Assembly: GCA_020349885.1 (NCBI GenBank)
Contig: CP070701.1
Span: 972,040-1,036,039 of the forward strand
Direction: 5' to 3'
Origin: Acidobacteriota bacterium
Lineage (GTDB): Bacteria > Acidobacteriota > G020349885
DNA length: 64,000 nt
The position numbers were made by a program, and so were the translations under genes. Shown in pieces: positions 7,882 through 17,009 of the stretch. Numbering within the stretch: the first letter of the stretch is position 1; each line of letters opens with the position of its first letter. A model generated the notes under the pieces. The model made no database searches, was not told the DNA's origin, and worked only from the letters and a program-made list of their open reading frames with translations.

Positions 7882-8287
7882 GGGCCTCGGCGTGGACGTC
7901 GTGGACATGGAGCGCTTCGAGGCGTTGCTCCGGCGCCGGGGGACAGCCTTCCTGAAGCGCGTCTTCACCGAGCGGGAGATTCGCTACTGCCGCGCCCGCC
8001 GCCACAGCGCCCAGCACTTCGCCGCCCGTTGGGCCGCCAAGGAAGCCTTCTTCAAGGCGCTCGGCACGGGCCGGGGCAAGGGCGTAGCGTTCCGAGACGT
8101 CGAAATTCTTCGCAACACAAGCGGCGCCCCGGCACTTCGCCTCGGCGGCAAGGCCCGCGCCCTCGCCGAGCGGGCCCGCGTGCTGCAAACCCTGGTCTCC
8201 CTAAGCCACACCGACCGCGTGGCCGCCGCCGGCGTCGTTCTGACAGCGAGTGAGAAGAAGCCGGGGAAAAAGGTCAAGAAAAAATAA
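7871..8287 (+). CDS. acpS: Holo-[acyl-carrier-protein] synthase
   Basis: A 138-residue trimeric AcpS that transfers 4'-phosphopantetheine from CoA to acyl carrier protein. The N-terminal GLGVDVVDMERF with the metal-binding aspartate, the FTEREIRYC stretch and the ARWAAKEAFFKALGTG motif with the second metal-binding glutamate are all present, and SHTDRVAAA follows at the usual place. The gene overlaps its upstream neighbour by eleven bases. The tail is lysine-rich, and a palindromic element begins right at the TAA. Confidence 0.95.
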   Translation: MVLKGLGVDVVDMERFEALLRRRGTAFLKRVFTEREIRYCRARRHSAQHFAARWAAKEAFFKALGTGRGKGVAFRDVEILRNTSGAPALRLGGKARALAERARVLQTLVSLSHTDRVAAAGVVLTASEKKPGKKVKKK

Positions 8288-8347
8288 CCAATGACCGATA
8301 ACCGATTCAGGAATCGGTAATCGATAATCGGCAATCGGTCATTAAAT
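8282..8347. repeat. Solo copy of an AATGACCGAT palindromic element
   Basis: The arms are 8290-8307 (AATGACCGATAACCGATT) and 8326-8343, matching as inverted repeats at 16 of 18 positions; extra iterated AATCGGTAATCG units lie on the right side of a four-base centre. The ends read AAATAACC and GGTCATTAAAT, the same ends as the four-helix-bundle element at 19424-19894. The left end overlaps the acpS stop codon. Folded as RNA, it gives a long hairpin between the convergent genes acpS and pit. Confidence 0.75.
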
Positions 8348-8360
8348 CCCCTACCCTCTT

Positions 8361-9365
8361 TTAATTGAGCACCCTCGACAACGCTACGTAGAGCACCGCC
8401 GCCACGCCCGCGGAGAAGGGGATCGTCAGGAGCCATGCGTACACGATGCTTTTCGCCACGCCCCAGCGCACCGCCGAAAGCCGCCGTATGGTGCCGACGC
8501 CCATGATGCCGCCCGTGACGGTGTGCGTCGTGGAGACCGGAATGCCGAGGAAGGCCGTGCCCCAGAGCGCGGTCGCCGCGGCGGTTTCGGCGCAGAAGCC
8601 GCCGCTCGGCTGAAGCTTAGTCAGGCGCTGCCCCAGCGTGCGAATCACGCGCCAGCCGCCTATGAGCGTGCCCATCGCGATGACGAAGTGGCACGAGAGA
8701 ATCACCCACCACGGGACGCTGCTTTCCAGGGGGAGATATCTGTTCGTGATGAGCAGAATGTAGATGATGCCCATGATCTTCTGCGCGTCGTTTGCGCCGT
8801 GGCCCAGGCTGAACGCGGCGGAGGAAACCAGCTGGAAAAACCGGAAGTAGCGGTTGACGACGCCGGGGCGAAAGCCGTGGAAGATGCGGGTCACGAGAAA
8901 CATCAACACGAAGCCCAAAATCAAGCCCACTATGGGGGATACAAAAATGAAGGCTATGACCGTGTACCACTTTGCGAGTACGAGCACGTCGAACCCCCCC
9001 CGCATGACGGCGGCGCCGGCGAAGCCCCCTATGAGGGCATGGGAGACGCTGATGGGCATGCCGGCCATCGTGGCCAGATAGGTCCAGACCATGCCCCCGA
9101 CGAGTCCCGTCAGGATCACCTCGTTCGTGACGATGGCCGGGTCGATGAGGCCCTTGCCGATGGTTTTGGCTATCTTCACGCCGAAGAAGAAGGCGGCCAG
9201 GAAATTGAAGAGCGCCGCCCACGCGACCGCCATCCGCGGCGAGAGGACGCGCGTCGAGACGATGGTGGCGATGGAGTTGGCGGCGTCGTTCCAGCCGTTC
9301 AGGAAATCAAACGCGAGCGCCAGCGTGACGATGAAGGCTACGTAGAGCAGGGTTGTGTCCAGCAT
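8361..9365 (-). CDS. pit: Inorganic phosphate transporter, PiT family
   Basis: A 334-residue multi-pass inner-membrane permease for phosphate (and, in this family, arsenate as a phosphate analogue). PiT hallmarks are visible: GWNDAANSIATIVSTRV near residue 23, GHGANDAQKIMGII in the second half and STTHTVTGGIMGVG near the C-terminus. About ten hydrophobic helices can be drawn. The gene follows a DUF47 protein by 35 bases, the usual PiT-accessory pair, and probably ends the unit that starts with the ArsR regulator at 11761. Confidence 0.95.
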   Translation of the reverse strand: MLDTTLLYVAFIVTLALAFDFLNGWNDAANSIATIVSTRVLSPRMAVAWAALFNFLAAFFFGVKIAKTIGKGLIDPAIVTNEVILTGLVGGMVWTYLATMAGMPISVSHALIGGFAGAAVMRGGFDVLVLAKWYTVIAFIFVSPIVGLILGFVLMFLVTRIFHGFRPGVVNRYFRFFQLVSSAAFSLGHGANDAQKIMGIIYILLITNRYLPLESSVPWWVILSCHFVIAMGTLIGGWRVIRTLGQRLTKLQPSGGFCAETAAATALWGTAFLGIPVSTTHTVTGGIMGVGTIRRLSAVRWGVAKSIVYAWLLTIPFSAGVAAVLYVALSRVLN

Positions 9366-9400
9366 TGCTCAAACGTGGAGCGGCGGAAAACGCACGGGCG

Positions 9401-10027
9401 TTACGCGTTCTTGAGAACGACGCCTTCGAGAATGTTGGCGACGTCTTCGCACTTGTCGGTCGCTTCTTCGAGGCGCTCGTAAATTTCCTTCCACTTGATC
9501 ACCAGGATGGGGTCCTTGTGGTCGCGAAAGAGCGCCGCGAGGGCCCTGTGGAGGATGCGGTCGGCCTCGTTCTCGAAGGTGTTGATGCGGACGCAGCGGT
9601 CGAGAATCTCGCGCGGCTTGCGTAGGTTGCGCAGCGCCTTTACCGCGAGCGCCACCTCGTCCACGGAGCGGACCAGCACGTCCGCGAAGGCGCGGCTGGC
9701 CTCGGAGGGCTCCGGAATCCTGTAGAGGTACAGGCGGTAGGCGGCGTTGTCGATGCGGTCGAGCACGTTGTCCACCTCCTCCGCGATGGCATGGATGTCC
9801 TCGCGGTCGATGGGCGTGACGAAGATGCGGTTCAGGTGCTCGATCGTCTCGTGCGTGAGCGTGTCGCCCTTGTGCTCCACCTCCTCGATGCGCTTGATCT
9901 TGACCCCGACGTCCGTGTAGTCATCCAGAAGCGCCTTCAGGAGGTGCGCACCTTCGCGCAGGTTCTCGACGCTGCGGTCGAACAGGTCATAGAACTCTTC
10001 GTGTTTGGGAAAAAAGCCGAAAGCCAT
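9401..10027 (-). CDS. DUF47 (PhoU-like) phosphate transport accessory protein
   Basis: A 208-residue all-helical protein of the DUF47/PhoU-like family, typically encoded beside PiT transporters and thought to modulate them. Features are the opening FGFFPKHEEFYDLFDRSVEN, then IKRIEEVEHKGDTLTHETIEHLN with the E-x-x-D metal-binding pattern, TPIDREDIHAIAEEVDNVLD and EKATDKCEDVANILE-like C-terminal helices. The ATG at 10027 is chosen because GGAGAA stands nine bases upstream; the longer frame to 10084 uses a weak start. Confidence 0.9.
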   Translation of the reverse strand: MAFGFFPKHEEFYDLFDRSVENLREGAHLLKALLDDYTDVGVKIKRIEEVEHKGDTLTHETIEHLNRIFVTPIDREDIHAIAEEVDNVLDRIDNAAYRLYLYRIPEPSEASRAFADVLVRSVDEVALAVKALRNLRKPREILDRCVRINTFENEADRILHRALAALFRDHKDPILVIKWKEIYERLEEATDKCEDVANILEGVVLKNA

Positions 10028-10205
10028 CGTCGATATTTCTCCTTTGCCGTGGTGTATAGAGCCTGTTGCAACACAGCGTAGCACCGCGGCGCGGCGGGTT
10101 CAAGCCTCTTTCGAGCGCGTCGCCGTTTCTCGCCACTTTACGGCGGGCTCGTCGCTTGTAACTGGTCATTTCCTTCGTTGCAAATGTTTGATAGGCGAGA
10201 CTGCA

Positions 10206-11372
10206 TCAGAAAATAAGCTGGATTTGCAAACGTCCCCGGACATCCTTGAGCTCCTTTCCTCCGGGGCCCGTCTTCTCTCGAATTTGCGCCACGTCGGCCG
10301 TCAGCTTGAAGCCGTGGCCGACTTTCTTGATAAACCGGTTCACGCCCACCATGGCCTCCGTTTTCTCGTCGTCCTCGGCGGCGTCGTCGGGATCCACGAG
10401 CGAGTAGCGGACGGCCACTTCCCAGACCTCGAGCACGACCATGTAGCCGGCCTGAGCGTACCAGCCGTCCGAGTCCACGTCCGGAACACCCGCGCTCTCC
10501 GGCACGTCGGGCTTCACGGTGCGCAGGTAGTACTCGCCCTGGGCGTACAGCCCCCGTCCCCGGACGCCGACGCCCGCCACGTAGCGGCGGTCGTCCGCCT
10601 CGTCGATCACCGTGTCGCCGTCGTAGTCCGAGTCGAGGGCGGCCGGAGCATGGTTCCATGCGCCCGCAAAGTCGAGGAACCACTTCCACGAATCCGGGGC
10701 CTCGATGTCCGACTCGGAGTACTTGAAGTCGCCGTCCGGATTGAGCGAAAGTCTTCCCACGACGAGGTGCCCCGTGTCGGAATTTTTTCCGCCCTCGCCC
10801 TCGCCCTCCCAGACGCCGAGGTGGTACTGGAAAATTTTTCCCTCGCCCGCCGAGCCGTGGAACATTACGCCCACGTCGCGGTCGATGCCGAACTCGCTGG
10901 CCGCGAGCGACACGTCCGCGAACGTATGCTTGCCGGACGAGGTCTTCCGCTGGCGGTCGAAAAAGACTTTTCCCTGGCCGACGGTGATTTGCGCCTTCGT
11001 GTGCCTCGCCCACGTGATCTGGGCGTCCTTGAGCGTCGTCTTCTGTTTCTTGGCGAAGTCGGCCTGGAACATGTACTTCCAGTGCTTGAAGGCCTTCCCC
11101 TTCAGGTAGACGCGCATGCGCTTCACCTCGAAGGTGCTCAGGTCCTCCTTGTCCCGGTCGCGGTCGAAGTCCTCGTACGTGTAGCGCAGCTGCATGCGCG
11201 CGCCCAGGGTCATGTCGAAATCGCCGTCCTCGGTCTCGAGCTTGAAGCCCTTGCCGGGTTCGTGCGAGATTTCCGCGGCTTCGACAGCCGGGGCTGCAAC
11301 GTGCACGAGCGCCGCGGCGAGGACGGCCCCGCGGGCGGTCGGCATCGGAACGGCGCGCATGCAGTACCTCAT
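10206..11372 (-). CDS. Phosphate-selective porin, OprO/OprP family
   Basis: A 388-residue outer-membrane beta-barrel with an N-terminal signal peptide (about 1-32). The barrel begins with FKLETEDGDFDMTLGARMQLRYTYEDFD and contains the family segments FEVKRMRVYLKG, WKYMFQADF and ARHTKAQITVGQGKVFFDRQ. It ends in a C-terminal phenylalanine (LQIQLIF), typical of outer-membrane proteins. Its ATG overlaps the stop of the ArsR gene in an ATGA, so the two are co-translated. With DUF47 and Pit downstream, the context is phosphate (or phosphate-like anion) uptake across both membranes. Confidence 0.88.
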   Translation of the reverse strand: MRYCMRAVPMPTARGAVLAAALVHVAAPAVEAAEISHEPGKGFKLETEDGDFDMTLGARMQLRYTYEDFDRDRDKEDLSTFEVKRMRVYLKGKAFKHWKYMFQADFAKKQKTTLKDAQITWARHTKAQITVGQGKVFFDRQRKTSSGKHTFADVSLAASEFGIDRDVGVMFHGSAGEGKIFQYHLGVWEGEGEGGKNSDTGHLVVGRLSLNPDGDFKYSESDIEAPDSWKWFLDFAGAWNHAPAALDSDYDGDTVIDEADDRRYVAGVGVRGRGLYAQGEYYLRTVKPDVPESAGVPDVDSDGWYAQAGYMVVLEVWEVAVRYSLVDPDDAAEDDEKTEAMVGVNRFIKKVGHGFKLTADVAQIREKTGPGGKELKDVRGRLQIQLIF

Positions 11373-11761
11373 TTTTTACCGACGGCCTTCCCGCTCGTTG
11401 CATTCCCGCCGAGCTTCTTCAGACGGTCCCTGTGAAGGGAGGCGGCCCTTCGAAGGTCGCTCTTCATGGTCTCGTCGCTTGCGAAAAACTTCTTGAGGGC
11501 GTCGAGGACATCATTTTGAAGCGGGGACAGGCCCCGGGACAGGCGGTAGAACACCCAGTGGCTTTCCCTCTTGTCCTCGACGAGATCGTAGCGCTTGAGC
11601 CATGCCATGTGGCGCGACACGTTGGGCTGGCTCAGCCCCAGAGCGTCCTGGATGTCGCCCACGCAGAGCCTGTCGTGCGCAAGCAACAGGTTCAGTATGC
11701 GCATCCGCGTCTTGCGCGCGAGCGCCTTGAAGAGGTGTGAGGCCGGCTTGAGGGTATTCAT
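11369..11761 (-). CDS. ArsR-family winged-helix repressor
   Basis: A 130-residue metalloregulator-type repressor. The winged helix spans about residues 10-85, with recognition helix SQPNVSRHMAWLKRYDLV at about 44-61 and wing KRESHWVFYRL. The classical ArsR box ELCVCDL is only partly present (RLCVGDI, one cysteine at 33), so arsenite or metal sensing is not assured. The C-terminal tail of about 45 residues is charged. A near-perfect 20-base palindrome lies just after its own -10, which suggests autoregulation. AGGATG precedes the ATG. Confidence 0.9.
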   Translation of the reverse strand: MNTLKPASHLFKALARKTRMRILNLLLAHDRLCVGDIQDALGLSQPNVSRHMAWLKRYDLVEDKRESHWVFYRLSRGLSPLQNDVLDALKKFFASDETMKSDLRRAASLHRDRLKKLGGNATSGKAVGKK

Positions 11762-11773
11762 AATTTCATCCTT

Positions 11774-11793
11774 CTATTTGAATATTCACATAG
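11774..11793. promoter_or_regulatory. Candidate ArsR operator
   Basis: A 20-base palindrome with arms CTATTTGAAT and ATTCACATAG and one mismatched pair. It covers the expected transcript start of the ArsR operon, between the -10 and the ribosome binding site. Confidence 0.6.
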
Positions 11794-11794
11794 T

Positions 11795-11823
11795 CGTATA
11801 TCATTATGAAACCCGTTTGTCAA
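11795..11823 (-). promoter_or_regulatory. Promoter of the arsR-porin-DUF47-pit unit
   Basis: On the minus strand, TTGACA at 11823-11818, a 17-base spacer and TATACG at 11800-11795. The leader is about 27 bases. Confidence 0.6.
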
Positions 11824-12070
11824 GGGGAAAAATTAAGAAAAACCCTCTCTCCCGCTCCCCCGCCCTTTCGGCATCTGCCGCGCCTTCCGCCCCTTTCTGA
11901 AAAACACCACCGCCGTGAGAGAAAATCCCACAACAAAAAACCTTTTATTTGTAAGCAGTTAACAGATAAACCCTCACGGCGGGGTTAAGTTTACGCCGAT
12001 ATCTGGGATATCGGGGCTTGCCCAAGGCTCGGCTTTCCACCCTCCCCTCCTCAGGCCCCGCAACAAGCGG
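11824..12070. other. Gap after nuoI with two hairpins, no gene
   Basis: Together with the operator and promoter this makes a 309-base gap between nuoI and the ArsR gene. CCGCCGTGAG (11910-11919) pairs with CTCACGGCGG (11973-11982) across an AT-rich 53-base loop. CCGATATC-TGG-GATATCGG (11996-12014) is a tight perfect hairpin. Either could end the nuo transcript, but neither has a clear T-run on the minus strand. No protein frame is convincing. Confidence 0.5.
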
Positions 12071-12583
12071 CTACGCGGCCGTTGCGTTGCCGCCGCCCTC
12101 GCCCGGCGGGCGCTCGGTGTGCACGGAGGCCGCCACCTGCGCTTCAAGCTGAAACTGCCCGGCCTCGCTCCACTTGCGCCCCACGAGCTCCTTGTGGTGG
12201 TAAAGGTCGTCGTAGCTGTAGACCGCCAGCTCGTACTCCTCGTGGTGCAGGATGCAGTCGGTGGGGCAGGCGTCCACGCACAGGCCGCAGAAGGAGCAGC
12301 GGCCGTGGTCGATGGTGAACTCCAGGGGCTCCCTCTTGGTCTTGTCGGGGTTCTTGATGACGGTAATGACGTTCGTGGGGCAGGCGATCTCGCACAGCTT
12401 GCAGGAGATGCAGAGCGGCATGTCCACGATGAGGCGCCCCCGGAAGCGCGGGGGAATGTCGGGCAACTCCTCCGGGTACTGCATCGTGAACTTCTTCTTC
12501 CACTGGTACCTTTCCGTCACGAACAGTCCCTTCCAGAGGTCGATGAAGAGGACCTTCATGAAGAACGCTTTTACCGCAGCCAT
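12071..12583 (-). CDS. nuoI: NADH-quinone oxidoreductase subunit I
   Basis: A 170-residue peripheral-arm subunit carrying the two [4Fe-4S] clusters that pass electrons to NuoB. Two ferredoxin motifs, CISCKLCEIACP and CSFCGLCVDACP, lie about 40 residues apart; RFRGRLIVDMPLC precedes the first as usual. The ATG at 12583 begins MAAVKAFFMKVLFIDLWKG, the normal NuoI start; the longer frame to 12625 uses TTG. It is the last gene of the nuo operon here: nuoJ-N do not follow. Confidence 0.95.
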   Translation of the reverse strand: MAAVKAFFMKVLFIDLWKGLFVTERYQWKKKFTMQYPEELPDIPPRFRGRLIVDMPLCISCKLCEIACPTNVITVIKNPDKTKREPLEFTIDHGRCSFCGLCVDACPTDCILHHEEYELAVYSYDDLYHHKELVGRKWSEAGQFQLEAQVAASVHTERPPGEGGGNATAA

Positions 12584-12632
12584 AGACTTAGTCTGGCCTG
12601 TTTCGCCGGAACTTGCAAGCCGCAAGAAAGGC

Positions 12633-12872
12633 CTACGTCCACTCCTCGACCTTGCGTCCCTCTTTGTCCTTGAAGGCGCCGACGATGATCATAATGAAGT
12701 CAATGAGCGGCCAGATGCCCACGAAGCCGAACAAGGTCACGATGGTAAGAATCCCAGTCCCAATTTTACCGACGTAGAAACGATGGGCCCCCAGGCCGCC
12801 GAGGAAGAGGCAAAGCAGGAACGCCGGCAGGCGCTTCTTATCGGATACTGGCGCAGAAGGTCCGTTTGGCAT
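12633..12872 (-). CDS. TM2 domain membrane protein
   Basis: A 79-residue TM2-domain protein. KKRLPAFLLCLFLGGLGAHRFYVGK forms the first helix with the family's G-x-HRFY turn, followed by TGILTIVTLFGFVGIWPLIDFIMII. Function is unknown for the family. It has the strongest ribosome binding site in the neighbourhood (AAAGGAG eight bases before the ATG), so it may be more highly translated than the nuo genes around it. It sits between nuoH and nuoI, where no gene is normally found. Confidence 0.9.
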   Translation of the reverse strand: MPNGPSAPVSDKKRLPAFLLCLFLGGLGAHRFYVGKIGTGILTIVTLFGFVGIWPLIDFIMIIVGAFKDKEGRKVEEWT

Positions 12873-12929
12873 GGTTCGTTCTCCTTTCGAGAGTTTCGAG
12901 GTCGTGTTTGCGGAACGTTTTTTATACCG

Positions 12930-14015
<1,086 letters not shown>

Positions 14016-14021
14016 GTTTTT

Positions 14022-14876
14022 TTACTCGGCGGTTCCTTTTTCCTTTTTCTTCCTCGCGGGCACCTGCTCGGCCGCTTCGAGAATATCCTCGCTGGGAAGA
14101 ATCACTCGAAGCTCTCTCATATGCGGACCTTGGAAGGCGGAGTATCCGCTCCCGCCGCCGATGGGCGGCCGGCGCAGCAGGAGGACGCCCGCGACTTTGC
14201 CGTCGAGCGAGAAGGCCGGCGTGCCCAGCTGGCCGTTCCCGGCCGCCGCGCCCGGAATGTAGAACGTTCGGGGTTTTTCCACGACGGCCTGCACCTTGTC
14301 GAGCGTGACGGAGGGGGCCCAGCTCGCCACTTTGCCGAGGCGGCCCAGGAGAACCACGGCGTCGAGGACGCCGAGCTCGGCGCTTTTCTTGAGGTTGACG
14401 GCGGGAATCGGCTCCTCGAGAGGCTCGCTCGGGCGCACGAACGCCATGTCCAGGTCCTTGTCCCTGAGCACGATCTCGGCCGGTACCTCGGTCCCGTCCG
14501 AGAGGCGCATCTTCAAGTCGGTCATCTCCGAGTCTATGCTGTACTTGAACTCGTCCTCGCCGCCGAGATCCATCCTGCGATACGCCTCCGCGGGGTCGGT
14601 CTCCGAGAAGGAGAGCACCACGAGCCCCGACGGGTCAATCACGGTGGCCGCGGCCACGGAGGTGCTCTCGGTCTTGTTCACCTCTCGGCCCTGTATGACG
14701 ACGCGGGTGCTGAGCACGAGGCGGACGGTCACGACGGCGTCCTGCCACGCGCGAACCACCTTTCGCCCCGCCGCCGCCTCGTTGGCCCCAAATGCGGGAG
14801 CGCCCGCGGCGGCGAGCGCGACGAGCACTGCCAGCGCGCCACGGAGGAAAGTTTCTCGAAAGCGATTGCGTGCCAT
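14022..14876 (-). CDS. Catalytically dead Deg/HtrA-like protein (pseudoprotease)
   Basis: A 284-residue exported protein with a signal peptide (about 1-30) and a trypsin-like double-barrel pattern. Compared with the active Deg protein encoded just upstream, the catalytic histidine region reads DPSGLVVLSFSETD (no histidine), the aspartate region keeps DLDMAFVRP (Asp143), and the serine loop reads GNGQLGTP in place of GNSGGP. The charge relay is therefore broken while the fold seems kept. There is no PDZ domain. The start at 14876 has AAGGA seven bases upstream. A scaffold or regulator of the neighbouring protease is an inference. Confidence 0.7.
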   Translation of the reverse strand: MARNRFRETFLRGALAVLVALAAAGAPAFGANEAAAGRKVVRAWQDAVVTVRLVLSTRVVIQGREVNKTESTSVAAATVIDPSGLVVLSFSETDPAEAYRRMDLGGEDEFKYSIDSEMTDLKMRLSDGTEVPAEIVLRDKDLDMAFVRPSEPLEEPIPAVNLKKSAELGVLDAVVLLGRLGKVASWAPSVTLDKVQAVVEKPRTFYIPGAAAGNGQLGTPAFSLDGKVAGVLLLRRPPIGGGSGYSAFQGPHMRELRVILPSEDILEAAEQVPARKKKEKGTAE

Positions 14877-14900
14877 GAATCTATCCTTTCTTATCATATG

Positions 14901-17009
14901 CTAGGGTGCCGCCTTGCTCCATGCGGGCTCGAGCTCCAGGTACAGCGTGTGGATGCCCCGCAGGATGCGGAGCACGACGCTTTTGGGTTTTTCTTGTGCC
15001 ACCACCCGCATCCGGGCCTCGAGCGACGCCGCGTCCTCCACCGGCACTCCGTTTACGGCGAGGAGAAGGTCGTCCACGGCAAGCCGCCCCAGGGCCGCCC
15101 AGCCGCCCTCCCCGACGACCTCCACGAGGGCGCCGCGCTGCTCCATGGGCCACTTCTCTCGCGCGCGATCCAGGAACGCCACGTCCCGCGCCGTGAAATC
15201 AAAGACGTCGTCGCGGTATTTTGGAAGCTCCCGTGCAAGCTTCGGCGACGAGCCGAACTCCACCTCCATCGCGCGCTCCCCGCCTTTCCGGATGACCGCG
15301 AGCGCTGCGCTGGAGCCGATCTTGTACTGGCGGATCATGGCGGAGAAAATTTCCGTGTCCTCGGGATACGAAGCGGGAATCTCCTCGCCGTCCAGGGCGA
15401 CGATGACGTCACCCACTTCGAGTCCGGCCGCTTCCGCCGGGCTTTCGGAATACACCTGCGTGACGCGGACGCCCTTCTTGCCGTCCAGGTCCAGGGCCTT
15501 CGCCAGGTCTTTCGTGAGGACCTGAAACGCGACGCCGAGCCATGCCTTGCGCACCTCGAGGCCCGGGTCCTGCAGCTCTTTAAGGCCCACCTTGACGACG
15601 GTCATTAAGCGCCTGGATTTTCTCTCGAACGCCACGGTGACGGGCACCGGCTCGCCCCGGCCGCCGCGCTCCGCCCGCTCCGGGGAAGTCTCTTCCTCAT
15701 CAGAAGCGAGCACGCGCTCCGTGAGCGCCGCAAGCTCGTCGAGGTTCTTGACGGGCACCCCGTCCACTTCCACGATGACGTCGCCCGGGCGGAGCGCCAG
15801 CTTGGCCTCGCCCGAGGGGCCGCCGGGCCGGACGCTCGTGACCAGGACGCCGTCTTTCGTTTTCCGCTTGAGCTCCTTCGACGCGATAAGGGAAAGGCTG
15901 CGCGCCGTGAAGCCCCATTCCTTGAGCTCCGCGCCCTCCGCGCGCACGTTCTCGCGCTCGACGGGCGTGACGCGGAGCGTCTTCTCCTTCCCGTCGCGAA
16001 GCACGACGGCCTCGACCTCCTCGCCGACGGCTAGGCCCATCCGGAGCTGGTTGAAGCGGGGAATTTCTTCCGCGAAGCGGACGCTCACCTCCCGGCCGGC
16101 CAGTTTTTGCAAAATATCGCCGGGAAGAAATTCCGCCTTTTCCGCCGGCGAGCCCTCGAAGGTGCCGCTGACGAGGACGCCGGTTTTTCCGGCCAGCTCT
16201 TTTTGGGACTTAAGAAGGGGCTGCACGTCGAGGCCCAGCCAGCTGCGGCGCACCTTGCCGCGCTCGATAATCTCTTCGGCCACGGCCCTGGCCAGGTTGC
16301 CCGGAATGGCGCCGCCGAGGCCCACCCTGATTTCGTTGACGCCCACGATCTCGCCCGCGAGGTTCACGAGCGGGCCGCCCGAGTTGCCGCCGTAGATTGG
16401 CGCGTCGTGGCCGACCCACAGGACGAGCGAGCCCACGTCCTCGCCTTCGAGCGTGAATTTGGAGAATCCCATCCGGCGGGGTATCACCATCTCGGTGTTG
16501 CTCACGATGCCCAGCGTCACGCTCTGCGAGAGCGCCATGGGGCTCCCCATAGCGAGCACCCTGTCGCCCACGCGGAGGCGCGAGGAATCGCCGAACGAGG
16601 CGAAGGGAAATTCTTCATCTTCGGCGGCGCGGAGCTTTATCACCGCGATGTCGGACAGGGGGTCGGTGCCCACGAGGTCGGCCTCGACCTCGCGCTTGTC
16701 GGAGAGCGTGCAGAGAAGATGCTTGGTGTTTCCGGCGACGTGGTGGTTCGTCACGACGTGGCCCTCGGGCGTGATGATGGCGCCGCTCCCCGACGCCTCG
16801 TACTTGACCTCGCGTCCCTCGCCGTAGTAGTACTGCACGACGTGGATGCGCACCAGCGCCGGCTTGACGCGCGCCACGGCCTCGTCCACGGCGGCGCGCA
16901 CGGAGTCGGAAATCTCGCCGGGCTGTGCCGCCGCCGTCCCGCCGCCCAGCATTACCGCCGTCCCGAGAAGCAGGGCGAAAAGGCGCGGCCCCGTCTTTCG
17001 AAGAAGCAT
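14901..17009 (-). CDS. Deg/HtrA serine protease with multiple PDZ domains
   Basis: A 702-residue exported S1C protease. The signal peptide is about residues 1-29. The catalytic triad is complete: NHH (His90), LSDIAVIKL (Asp120) and GGNSGGPL (Ser210). Four PDZ-like repeats follow, about 245-345, 365-465, 475-570 and 610-695, each with a GDxI/GDVI carboxylate-binding turn. DegP has two PDZ domains, so this is an enlarged version. It starts one base after the nuoD stop with GAGGTGG in the end of nuoD as ribosome site, so it is translated with complex I. A role in assembly or quality control of complex I is inferred from position only. Confidence 0.85.
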   Translation of the reverse strand: MLLRKTGPRLFALLLGTAVMLGGGTAAAQPGEISDSVRAAVDEAVARVKPALVRIHVVQYYYGEGREVKYEASGSGAIITPEGHVVTNHHVAGNTKHLLCTLSDKREVEADLVGTDPLSDIAVIKLRAAEDEEFPFASFGDSSRLRVGDRVLAMGSPMALSQSVTLGIVSNTEMVIPRRMGFSKFTLEGEDVGSLVLWVGHDAPIYGGNSGGPLVNLAGEIVGVNEIRVGLGGAIPGNLARAVAEEIIERGKVRRSWLGLDVQPLLKSQKELAGKTGVLVSGTFEGSPAEKAEFLPGDILQKLAGREVSVRFAEEIPRFNQLRMGLAVGEEVEAVVLRDGKEKTLRVTPVERENVRAEGAELKEWGFTARSLSLIASKELKRKTKDGVLVTSVRPGGPSGEAKLALRPGDVIVEVDGVPVKNLDELAALTERVLASDEEETSPERAERGGRGEPVPVTVAFERKSRRLMTVVKVGLKELQDPGLEVRKAWLGVAFQVLTKDLAKALDLDGKKGVRVTQVYSESPAEAAGLEVGDVIVALDGEEIPASYPEDTEIFSAMIRQYKIGSSAALAVIRKGGERAMEVEFGSSPKLARELPKYRDDVFDFTARDVAFLDRAREKWPMEQRGALVEVVGEGGWAALGRLAVDDLLLAVNGVPVEDAASLEARMRVVAQEKPKSVVLRILRGIHTLYLELEPAWSKAAP

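Noticed and set aside
4927-7968. A 1013-codon minus-strand frame running through mrp and ending in arsC
   Set aside because: Only its last 139 codons are a real protein (ArsC). The rest is antisense to DUF971, mrp and the following gene.
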